DNA of 64,000 bases from positions 310,001 to 374,000 of the forward strand of contig JBLXEV010000002.1 of NCBI GenBank assembly GCA_048262715.1, in the 5' to 3' direction. Position numbers and translations under genes: made by a program. Below, one piece after another: positions 27,093 through 34,592 of this stretch (positions are counted from its first letter, which is position 1; the number at the start of each line of letters is the position of its first letter). Under the pieces are notes generated by a model. That model was not told the DNA's origin, ran no database searches, and worked only from the letters and a program-made list of their open reading frames with translations. Source of the stretch: Albirhodobacter sp048262715. Lineage in GTDB: Bacteria > Pseudomonadota > Alphaproteobacteria > Rhodobacterales > Rhodobacteraceae.

Positions 27093-27166
27093 CTCACTGC
27101 CTCATCTTTTTTGCGTTCTTAACGATGCATTATTTTAGGGTTTTGCTCGAAGATTAGTTTACGAGT

Positions 27167-29044
27167 TTAGTTCACGGGGTCTTTCCACCAAACCTCCGGT
27201 TGGAAGCCTGGCCAGTCCCCGTATAGCGGAACGCGCTCGGGGAAGTGAAGTTCCGCCTTGTAAGCAAGTTGTGAAGATTTCGCATACCAATTGGGGATGA
27301 CATAGCGCCCTGCGGTCAAGATCCGGTCCAGCGCTTTGACGGAGGCGGTGAATTCTTCTGCCGATTGCGTCTCCAGCATATGCGCGATCATCGCCTCGGC
27401 GGCGGGAGAGTTCATCCCCATCCAGTTGCGCGATCCGGGCGTGTTGATCCCTGCGGCCCCCCAATACAGCAATTGCTCATTGCCCGGCGAGAGCGACAGC
27501 GCGCGTTTGAACCACGCCATGCCGAATTCGAACCTATTGGTGCGCTCGCGGTATTGTGCGGCATCCACCGTTGTCAGCCTAGGCCGGATCCCGAGGCGCT
27601 TGAGCCCCTCAACAAAGATATCAACGGCGGGGGCGATCTCGGTATCGCCTTGTTGCAACAAGATTTCGAAGGCGAATTCCTTGCCCTGCGCATCCCGCAA
27701 CACCCCCGCATCATCCGCGCGCCAGCCCGCCTCATTGAGGAGCTTCAAAGCGCGGCGCGCATTCTTGCGGTTTTGCTCCGATCCGTCAGATACGGGCAGG
27801 CTGTAGCCTTCCAGCGTTCCGGGGATCAGGCTGTCCTTGAACGGGGCCAGCAGCTCGGCCACGCGGCCCTCGGCGGGGCCATGGCCTGCGGCGAGGGTGG
27901 AGTTATCGAAATAGGATTGGATGCGCGGATCGGCATCCGAATTCAGCGTTTTGCTGATCAGCTCGAAATTATACGCCAAGGTCAGCGCCTCTCGAACCCG
28001 CCAATCGGCAAAGACCGGAAGGCGGGTGTTGAACACCAAGCCGAGCATCCCCGAGGGCCGTTGATGCGGGATTTCCGAGCGGATCACACGACCATCGCGG
28101 GCGGCAGGGAAGGTGTAGCCGTTGTTCCACCGCGCGGCATTGATCTCACGCCATGTATCAAGCTCGCCCGCTTTGAAGGCCTCGAACGCGATATTCTGAT
28201 CGCTGACATAAACATGGGTGATCTTATCGAGATTGTAGAGCCCCTGCGTGATCGGCAGATCTTTTGCCCACCAATCGGGATCGCGCAGATAGCTGATCTT
28301 CCGCCCCGGCACGGCCTCACCAATCACGTAAGGCCCTGATCCGATCGGCTTTTCCATCGCGGAAAGCGCAAAATCCTTGCCCTCATACTGCGCTTTTTTC
28401 AGAACCGGCCGCAGCCCCAGCAACAGCACCAATTCGCGCGAGGGTTCCTTGAAGGTGAAGCGCACCTTATTGGGGGCGGTGATCTCGGCCTTGGCGATCT
28501 TATCCCATGTATTGGTGTAGCGCGGATGGCCCAGCGTGCCCAATGTCTCGAACGACCAGAGCACATCCTCCGCCGTCACGGGCGAGCCGTCGGAGAAGCG
28601 CGCCTGCGGGCGCAGGGTGAATTCCGCATAGCTGCGCTCGGCGTCTGTCTCCACCCCTTCGGCCAGCATTCCGTAGAGCGAGAACGGCTCATCCAGAGAG
28701 CGGATCATCAGGGTTTGCGCGACAAAGAGCGAAATCCCTTCGGGGGCGCGGCCTGCAAGGATCCACGGGTTGAGGGAATCGAACCCCTCCTGCGCGTTGA
28801 TGCGGATTTCGCCGCCCTTTGGCGCATCCTTGCGTGCATAGGGCAGGGAGTCCCCCTCTTTGAGGGCGGGCTCGCCATACATTGCAATGCCATGCGACGG
28901 GGCTTGGGGCGCGGGGGATGCCGTTACGGGGGCGATTCCCTCCTGCGCCTGCGCAAAACTGGCAATCGGGGAGAAGCCCAGCGCGAAAACCGGAAGGGAA
29001 AGCGCCGCTGCGCGTAGATATTTGTGGAAAAACTCCGGTGCCAT
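27167..29044 (-). CDS. ABC transporter solute-binding protein, YejA-like (SBP_bac_5)
   Basis: 625 aa with a long signal peptide (residues 1 to about 33, ending FAQAQ). The mature part is a family 5 oligopeptide/microcin-type binding protein; YGEPALKEG and FDSLNPWILAG fit the YejA subgroup. No yejB, yejE or yejF is adjacent, so its transporter must be encoded elsewhere or it is an orphan. A candidate small RNA is transcribed divergently from the gap upstream of it. Confidence 0.85.
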   Translation of the reverse strand: MAPEFFHKYLRAAALSLPVFALGFSPIASFAQAQEGIAPVTASPAPQAPSHGIAMYGEPALKEGDSLPYARKDAPKGGEIRINAQEGFDSLNPWILAGRAPEGISLFVAQTLMIRSLDEPFSLYGMLAEGVETDAERSYAEFTLRPQARFSDGSPVTAEDVLWSFETLGTLGHPRYTNTWDKIAKAEITAPNKVRFTFKEPSRELVLLLGLRPVLKKAQYEGKDFALSAMEKPIGSGPYVIGEAVPGRKISYLRDPDWWAKDLPITQGLYNLDKITHVYVSDQNIAFEAFKAGELDTWREINAARWNNGYTFPAARDGRVIRSEIPHQRPSGMLGLVFNTRLPVFADWRVREALTLAYNFELISKTLNSDADPRIQSYFDNSTLAAGHGPAEGRVAELLAPFKDSLIPGTLEGYSLPVSDGSEQNRKNARRALKLLNEAGWRADDAGVLRDAQGKEFAFEILLQQGDTEIAPAVDIFVEGLKRLGIRPRLTTVDAAQYRERTNRFEFGMAWFKRALSLSPGNEQLLYWGAAGINTPGSRNWMGMNSPAAEAMIAHMLETQSAEEFTASVKALDRILTAGRYVIPNWYAKSSQLAYKAELHFPERVPLYGDWPGFQPEVWWKDPVN

Positions 29045-29123
29045 TGGCGCAACAATCCCTAGGTTTATCTGTGTTTTCAGCGGTGAAGCTAACGAAGCTC
29101 ATGCGGAAGCGCAAACTTTTAGC

Positions 29124-29152
29124 TTGGAACCGACGCTGGATAGGATTATAAA
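29124..29152 (+). promoter_or_regulatory. Candidate promoter of a small RNA
   Basis: TTGGAA at 29124-29129 and TATAAA at 29147-29152 are 17 bp apart, a good sigma-70 layout. The predicted start is near 29159, and no open reading frame follows before a terminator at 29205-29233. Confidence 0.5.
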
Positions 29153-29158
29153 GACCTC

Positions 29159-29233
29159 ACTGCTCGATAGGTTTCTTGCCTGTATGAAACCTGCCTCATG
29201 ACTCAACGCCCGCTTCGTGCGGGCGTTTTTTTT
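29159..29233 (+). ncRNA. Candidate small regulatory RNA, about 75 nt
   Basis: The predicted transcript has two stems. The first pairs AGGTTTC (29169-29175) with GAAACCT (29186-29192) and exposes a 10-nt loop TTGCCTGTAT. The second pairs AACGCCCGC (29205-29213) with GCGGGCGTT (29219-29227) and runs into T8. No start codon with a ribosome site is seen. The layout promoter, stem, single-stranded linker, terminator is that of a trans-acting small RNA. It is divergent from the YejA-like gene. Expression is not proven. Confidence 0.5.
29205..29233 (+). terminator. Rho-independent terminator
   Basis: A nine-pair stem with loop TTCGT followed by eight T residues. No protein gene on the plus strand ends before it, which is the main reason to propose a small RNA here. 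Confidence 0.9.
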
Positions 29234-29237
29234 GGCC

Positions 29238-29671
29238 CATTTTGGTCGTATTTCCGCAAAACGCGCTGTTTTTCTGGGCTCAAAGCCCGTTCTCGTCGCA
29301 TCTGCGCCCCTGTATCCAATCGCGGAAAGCATAGCGATAGGGCGATTCTCTTTAGGAGAATCGGTCACTTATGCCGAACTGCAGCGCCAAACTCCCGACG
29401 CCGAACCGATGATTTTCCCCGACGTGATTGGCCGTCTTGAGGGTGCTTTTGGCGCAGCTGGACTCCGCAGGCCAGAGGAAAAACTTCACGTTTCCTTGCG
29501 CGATGCTGCAATGCGGAACAAATCGGCAAGAACCGGCTTATATGAGTCCAAGGCACCGGCAAAACGGCACGCCCCGATCACCCTTCCGCCCACAAGATCT
29601 CCCGAGACCTTCGCACGGCTGGCATTTCGGGCAGGTTCGGATAGGCTGGGCAAAATTTGGGTATGGAGGCT
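29238..29671. other. 434-bp gap before bdhA
   Basis: No convincing gene is seen. The one open frame on the plus strand has no ribosome site and unusual composition. The gap holds a perfect 8-bp hairpin at 29343-29363 (CGATTCTC, loop TTTAG, GAGAATCG) and the GGAGG site of bdhA at its end. Confidence 0.5.
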
Positions 29672-30469
29672 ATGATGACACGCAAAACGACAGACGCACC
29701 GCTGCACGGCAAAACCGCCGTGATTACCGGATCGAATTCGGGGATCGGGCTGGGCGTCGCGCATGAGTTGGCCAAGGCTGGCGCAGATATCGTGTTGAAT
29801 TCGTTCACAGATAATGAAGAAGATCACAAACTCGCCGCGGATATGGCCGCAGAGCACGGCGTCAAGGTGCGCTATATCAAGGCCGATATGTCGAAAGGCG
29901 AGGAGTGCCGCGCGCTCATTGAGCAGGCCGGCGGGTGCGATATCCTTGTGAACAATGCGGGGATCCAATTCGTGGCAGCGATCGACGAATACCCGACCGC
30001 GAAATGGGATCAGATCATCGCGATCAACCTGTCCTCCACTTTCCACACCACCGCCGCTGCACTGCCGCATATGCGGAAGCGCGGCTGGGGCCGGATCGTG
30101 AATATCGCGTCGGCGCATGGGCTGACGGCCTCGCCGTTCAAATCCGCCTATGTTGCGGCGAAACACGGGGTTGTCGGCTTTAGCAAAGTGACCGCATTGG
30201 AGACCGCGCAAGAGCCGATCACCTGCAATGCGATCTGCCCGGGCTATGTGCTGACACCGCTCGTCGAGGCGCAGATCCCCGATACGATGAAGAAATACAA
30301 CATGGACCGCGAAACCGTGATCCGCGATGTGATGCTGGAGCGGCAACCGTCGAAAGAGTTCGCCACCGTGGAAGAGATCGGCGGCACGGCCGTGTTCCTG
30401 TGTTCGGAGGCTGCGAAACAGATCACGGGGACGACGATTTCCGTCGATGGCGGCTGGACCGCGCTGTGA
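29672..30469 (+). CDS. bdhA: 3-hydroxybutyrate dehydrogenase
   Basis: 265 aa from the ATG at 29672, preceded by GGAGG; the next codon is also ATG. A short-chain dehydrogenase that interconverts 3-hydroxybutyrate and acetoacetate with NAD in poly-hydroxybutyrate turnover. The NAD site is TGSNSGIG (19-26), the catalytic set S147, Y160, K164 (NIASAHG and SAYVAAKHG), and the C-terminal end ISVDGGWTAL is typical for this enzyme. A patatin-type lipase follows after 122 bp. Confidence 0.93.
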   Translation: MMTRKTTDAPLHGKTAVITGSNSGIGLGVAHELAKAGADIVLNSFTDNEEDHKLAADMAAEHGVKVRYIKADMSKGEECRALIEQAGGCDILVNNAGIQFVAAIDEYPTAKWDQIIAINLSSTFHTTAAALPHMRKRGWGRIVNIASAHGLTASPFKSAYVAAKHGVVGFSKVTALETAQEPITCNAICPGYVLTPLVEAQIPDTMKKYNMDRETVIRDVMLERQPSKEFATVEEIGGTAVFLCSEAAKQITGTTISVDGGWTAL

Positions 30470-30591
30470 TCTGACAGCCCTAGATCTAAGACCTTTGATC
30501 TAAGACTAGGGGGGAGAGGGCGCGCGTCCTCTCTCCCGTCCCCCGTCTAAACACGCCGCGCGCGCAAGCCGCAGCTCAGGAAGGACCTTCG

Positions 30592-31659
30592 ATGGACAGC
30601 AAAGAGATCAACCTTGCGCTGCAAGGCGGCGGTGCGCATGGCGCCTATACTTGGGGGGTTCTGGATCGGCTTCTTGATGAGGACTGGATTGATATTAAAG
30701 CGATTTCCGGCACCTCGGCAGGGGCGCTGAACGGCGCGGCCCTCAAAGCGGGGTTGGCGGGCGGCAAACCCGCAAACGGGCGGCGCAGATCCAACAAGCG
30801 CCATAACGCACAGCATATTCTGAGCGACCTCTGGGCCTCGATCCCCGCGCAGACGGATCGACGGCTAACCAATTGGATGGGCGCGCTATTTCCGGTGCCC
30901 GAAGGGATGAGCCGGATTTTCGAGGCGTTTTCGACCTCCGCATGGCTCGATCAGATGAGCCGCGTCTATTCGCCCTATGACAGCGGCGTGTTCTATTCCA
31001 ACCCGCTCGCGCCGATGCTGGAGCAATTTGATTTCGACGCGATTGGCAGCACGGAAGGGCCGGAGCTGTTCGTCGCCGCCACCAATGTGCGCACGGGCAA
31101 GATCCGCGTATTTGAGGGGGCAGAGGTTACACCGCAAGCGATCCTCGCCTCCGCCTGCCTGCCGACGGTGTTTCAAGCCGTCGAGATCGACGATCCGGTG
31201 AGCGGCGTCACCGAGGCCTATTGGGATGGTGGGTTTACCGGAAACCCGCCGCTGTTCCCGCTCTACGAGCCGCGCCTGCCCAGTGATGTGCTGATCGTGC
31301 ATATCAACCCGCTGCGGCATGAGAGCGTGCCTAAAACCCCTGTTGAGATCGAGAACAGGGTCAACCAGATCTCCTTCAACTCCTCCTTGCTGCGCGAACT
31401 CAGGGCGATTGATTTCGTCCACCGCTTGATCGCGGAAGGCAGGATGCCAGCGGGCGCAATGAAGGATGTGCGGGTGCACCTTTTGGGCGATGACAAGGTG
31501 ATGAACGGGCTCGGGACGGAGACCAAAATCCTGCCCGATGAGGATGTGATGGAGCGGCTGAAAGCGGCTGGGCAAGCCTCGGCGGAGGCGTTTTTGAGCG
31601 CCCATGCCGATGATCTCGGGCATCGCTCCACCGTCGATCTGCGCGAGATGTTTTCTTGA
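30592..31659 (+). CDS. Patatin-like phospholipase
   Basis: 355 aa. The oxyanion loop QGGGAHG (11-17), nucleophile elbow GTSAG (S42) and catalytic Asp in WDGGF (about 210) make a complete Ser-Asp dyad. It is a lipid acyl hydrolase with no signal peptide. Its place after bdhA is the recurrent arrangement in Rhodobacteraceae and suggests a link to polyhydroxybutyrate granule or membrane lipid turnover; the substrate is not shown by sequence. Confidence 0.9.
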   Translation: MDSKEINLALQGGGAHGAYTWGVLDRLLDEDWIDIKAISGTSAGALNGAALKAGLAGGKPANGRRRSNKRHNAQHILSDLWASIPAQTDRRLTNWMGALFPVPEGMSRIFEAFSTSAWLDQMSRVYSPYDSGVFYSNPLAPMLEQFDFDAIGSTEGPELFVAATNVRTGKIRVFEGAEVTPQAILASACLPTVFQAVEIDDPVSGVTEAYWDGGFTGNPPLFPLYEPRLPSDVLIVHINPLRHESVPKTPVEIENRVNQISFNSSLLRELRAIDFVHRLIAEGRMPAGAMKDVRVHLLGDDKVMNGLGTETKILPDEDVMERLKAAGQASAEAFLSAHADDLGHRSTVDLREMFS

Positions 31660-31662
31660 AGA

Positions 31663-32385
31663 TCAGGCCTTTACGGCCTGTTCCTTCTGCTTCACCTGTG
31701 CCGCAACCTTCGCCAGAGCGGCAGGTGTTTTCTGCCCCGGATAGACAAGACCCGCCGAGATGATCAGCTTGGCGGCATCCTCGACACTCATATCGAGATA
31801 GGTCAGCTCGGAATTCGGCACCAAGAGCAAAAAGCCGGAGGTCGGGTTCGGGGTTGTTGGCAAAAAGACGGAGATCAGCGGATCGCCTTCCTCGGAGAAT
31901 CCGGCGATCTCGCCTTTCGCCGGGGTCGAGACAAAGCCAATCGCCTTAATCCCCTTGCGCGGATATTCCAAAATACAAGCACGGTCGAATTTCGCCTCAT
32001 CCGAGGTCGATAGCACCGTCTCCGCGATCTGTTTCAGCCCGTTATAGATCGAGCGCACAACCGGCATCCGGTCCACGACCCGCTCGCCCCAGCGCAGCAA
32101 AGACCGGCCGATCAAACCCTTCGCGCCCCAGCCGATGATGACGGTGAAAATCAGGAAGAAAATGACCCCCACGCCGCGCAGGTTGATGCCGATATATTGC
32201 TCGGGTTGCCAGCGCGCAGGCACCATCGGCAGCACCCAGCTATCGACCCAGCCCGCGACCGTCCACATCAGCCAAACGGTGAGGCCGATCGGTGCGATCA
32301 CCACCAGCCCAGTCAGGAACGAGCCCCGCAATTTGGCAAACAGGCCGCGTTTCTTCGGCGGCTGGATCGTATCGTGTTCGGTCAT
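31663..32385 (-). CDS. DUF502 membrane protein
   Basis: 240 aa. Two membrane helices (about 20-45 and 68-90), separated by a short periplasmic loop, then a soluble domain with GFSEEGDPLISVFLPTTPNP, the conserved core of DUF502. The family is wide in proteobacteria and has no firm function. It converges with the patatin gene, with only 3 bp between the stops. A weak stem CAGGCC/GGCCTG overlaps its last codons. Confidence 0.88.
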   Translation of the reverse strand: MTEHDTIQPPKKRGLFAKLRGSFLTGLVVIAPIGLTVWLMWTVAGWVDSWVLPMVPARWQPEQYIGINLRGVGVIFFLIFTVIIGWGAKGLIGRSLLRWGERVVDRMPVVRSIYNGLKQIAETVLSTSDEAKFDRACILEYPRKGIKAIGFVSTPAKGEIAGFSEEGDPLISVFLPTTPNPTSGFLLLVPNSELTYLDMSVEDAAKLIISAGLVYPGQKTPAALAKVAAQVKQKEQAVKA

Positions 32386-32525
32386 CTGGTGTTCAAGCTC
32401 CCTGTTAATCGGAACCTAGGCGCGCGGTAGGGCTGCTGCAATGACCAAGCAGGGATTGCGACGCCTATTTTCGAGTTTAGGCCGCAAAGACACCCGTTTG
32501 CGCGCGTTTTGGGCGCGGATCGGGG

Positions 32526-32552
32526 CGGGGTGCGTGAATGCACCTCACCCCG
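32526..32552. terminator. Hairpin downstream of psuG
   Basis: CGGGGTG (32526-32532) pairs with CACCCCG (32546-32552), and GTG/CAC inside can pair as well. It starts 11 bp after the psuG stop. There is no T-run, so it may end or protect the transcript. Confidence 0.4.
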
Positions 32553-32562
32553 TCCTTTTCGA

Positions 32563-33453
32563 TTACAGCGCGCGGGCGATGCCTGCTGCGAGACGGGCGT
32601 TGTTCAGCACCAGCTCGATATTGGCGGTGAGCGACCGCCCTTCGGTGGTTTCAAAGATCCGCTGGAGCAAGAACGGGGTTACATCCTTGGCGGCGATGCC
32701 TTGATCCTTGGCGGCGCGCAGGGCCACCTCGACAACAGGCATGATCTCGGCGCGCGGAATTTCATGCGCCTCGGGGATCGGGTTGACGATCAATTGGCCA
32801 CCCTCCAACCCCATGGCCGCGCGGGCGTTCATCGCGGCGGCGATCTCGGCGGCGCTGTCCATCCGCAACGGGGCCTTCAGGCCAGAGCTGCGCGACCAGA
32901 AGGCGGGCACCTCGTCCTGTCCGTAGGCAATGACAGGAACGCCGTAGGTTTCAAGAACTTCCATGGTTTTCGGAATATCCAAAATCGCCTTGGCACCCGC
33001 GGCAACCACCGTCACCGCCGTCAGCGAGAGCTCGCGCAGGTCGGCGGAGATATCGAATGTCTCCTCCGCGCCGCGATGCACACCGCCGATGCCCCCGGTG
33101 GCGAAAACGCGGATGCCCGCGCGCGCCGCCGCGATCATCGTCGCGGCCACGGTCGTCGCCCCCGTGCGCCCCTGCGAGAGGCAGACCGCGAGATCGGCCC
33201 GCGAGAGCTTCATCACGTCCGTCGCTTGGCCCAGTTGATCAAGCTGCGCCTCGGTCAGCCCGATATGGAGCACGCCGTCCAGCACCGCAATCGTCGCCGG
33301 AACCGCGCCTTGCGCTCGGATTTCCGCCTCGACCTTGCGGGCAGTCTCGACGTTTTGCGGGAAGGGCATCCCGTGGGTGATGATGGTGGATTCAAGCGCA
33401 ACAATCGCGGCACCAGAGGCGCGGGCGGCCTCGACTTCGGGGGAAAAGATCAT
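32563..33453 (-). CDS. psuG: Pseudouridine-5'-phosphate glycosidase
   Basis: 296 aa, full length. It splits pseudouridine 5'-phosphate (C-C glycosidic bond) to uracil and ribose-5-phosphate. The family stretches VALESTIITHGMPFPQNVE near the N-terminus, FATGGIGGVHRG and YGQDEVPAFWSR are intact. Its start overlaps the stop of the kinase gene by 4 bp, so the two enzymes of pseudouridine breakdown are translationally coupled. Confidence 0.95.
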   Translation of the reverse strand: MIFSPEVEAARASGAAIVALESTIITHGMPFPQNVETARKVEAEIRAQGAVPATIAVLDGVLHIGLTEAQLDQLGQATDVMKLSRADLAVCLSQGRTGATTVAATMIAAARAGIRVFATGGIGGVHRGAEETFDISADLRELSLTAVTVVAAGAKAILDIPKTMEVLETYGVPVIAYGQDEVPAFWSRSSGLKAPLRMDSAAEIAAAMNARAAMGLEGGQLIVNPIPEAHEIPRAEIMPVVEVALRAAKDQGIAAKDVTPFLLQRIFETTEGRSLTANIELVLNNARLAAGIARAL

Positions 33454-34379
33454 GTGTGAATATCTCCAGAGACATAACGGGCGGCGGCGGTCAGGGCGCG
33501 CTCCAGCGCCTCTGCCCGCGGCGCGCCACGGGTTTCGGCCACGAGATGTGCGGCCATGAATGTATCGCCCGCGCCAGTGACACGGGTGACGAGAACGGGC
33601 GGCGGCGCGGAGGTGATCACCCCCTCTGCCGCGCCATCGGCAGCGGCTTTGCCACCATCGGTGACCAGAACCCGCCGCGCACCACGCGCCAACAGGCCCT
33701 CGGCGGCGCTGGCAGCATCGGAAAACTCCGATTGGCAGAGGATGCCCGCCTCCTCAAGGTTCACATAAAGCGTAGCGCGCGGATGGGTCATCAACACCCC
33801 CAATCGCTCGGCCTTGCCGGGGCTGGCGGGGGCCACTCGCAGATCGGCCTGCGCAAATGCCGGCGCGCGGGCGATCTCGCCCAAAAGCCCCGTTGTCAAA
33901 TTGCCATCGAGCGCAATCGGCCCGCGCCAAGGGGCCGCCTCACTGCCCAGCGTACCATCAAACAACGGGCGCAGGATCTTCTCGCCCGCGGCTTCCAGCG
34001 AATGCGCATCCGCCACCGCCGCGATCAACCCGTTCGCGCCCTCAATCGCCATATAGCGATCCGTCGGCAGATCCTCGGAGCGGTAGGCATAGGCGCACTC
34101 CACCCCCAAGCCACGCGCCGCTTTGATCAGATCCTCGCCTTGGCTATCGCGCCCGATCGCGGTGAGCACCGCAGGCCGCATCCCGAACCGCGCCAGCGTC
34201 ATCGCGATATTCATTGCCACCCCGCCCGGAAGCGAGATGATCCGCCCGGGAACATCAGAGCCCGCGCGCATATGGGCCGGGGCGCGGCCGATGATATCCC
34301 AGAGCACCGAGCCGATGCACAGGATCTCGGGGGAGGTCTCGGGTCGGGTCTGGGAAGGGAGGGCGTGATCGCTCGACAT
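33450..34379 (-). CDS. psuK: PfkB-family kinase, probable pseudouridine kinase
   Basis: 309 aa ribokinase-type kinase with GGVAMNIAMTLARFG near residues 52-66 and the C-terminal catalytic RVTGAGDTF motif. Overlap with psuG marks it as the pseudouridine kinase that makes the substrate of PsuG. The fold alone would fit other sugar kinases, so the name rests on the operon. No transporter is beside the pair. Confidence 0.88.
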   Translation of the reverse strand: MSSDHALPSQTRPETSPEILCIGSVLWDIIGRAPAHMRAGSDVPGRIISLPGGVAMNIAMTLARFGMRPAVLTAIGRDSQGEDLIKAARGLGVECAYAYRSEDLPTDRYMAIEGANGLIAAVADAHSLEAAGEKILRPLFDGTLGSEAAPWRGPIALDGNLTTGLLGEIARAPAFAQADLRVAPASPGKAERLGVLMTHPRATLYVNLEEAGILCQSEFSDAASAAEGLLARGARRVLVTDGGKAAADGAAEGVITSAPPPVLVTRVTGAGDTFMAAHLVAETRGAPRAEALERALTAAARYVSGDIHT

Positions 34380-34515
34380 GAATATGATCCGTAAACTGGG
34401 GACGCGGTACCGCAGGTGCCGTTTTCCGAAGTGCTATGCAAGAGGGGCGTTGCGGAATTCCATAAAAGACAGGCGGGCGGCAACAGAGAAAGCCTCTTTT
34501 GCATCCGCAGAGACG

Positions 34516-34571
34516 AAATATCCCCGCCGGAGGCGCAGATTGGCCAGCCTGCGCCTCCGGCGGGGATATTT
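34516..34571. terminator. Perfect 23-bp inverted repeat between two minus-strand genes
   Basis: The arms 34516-34538 and 34549-34571 are exact complements with a 10-nt loop. Each contains the stretch ATCCCCGCCGGAGGCGCAG or its complement, bounded by AAATAT/ATATTT. It lies 22 bp past the stop of the penicillin-acylase gene and 137 bp before psuK, so it can end the acylase transcript. It shares the ATATTT-plus-G/C-stem design with the element at 26354-26529. Confidence 0.75.
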
Positions 34572-34592
34572 AAGCTCTCTGGAAGCCCCAGA

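Noticed and set aside
29217..29675. 152-codon plus-strand frame after the small RNA terminator
   Set aside because: It starts inside the terminator, has no ribosome site, overlaps the bdhA start and shows no recognisable pattern.
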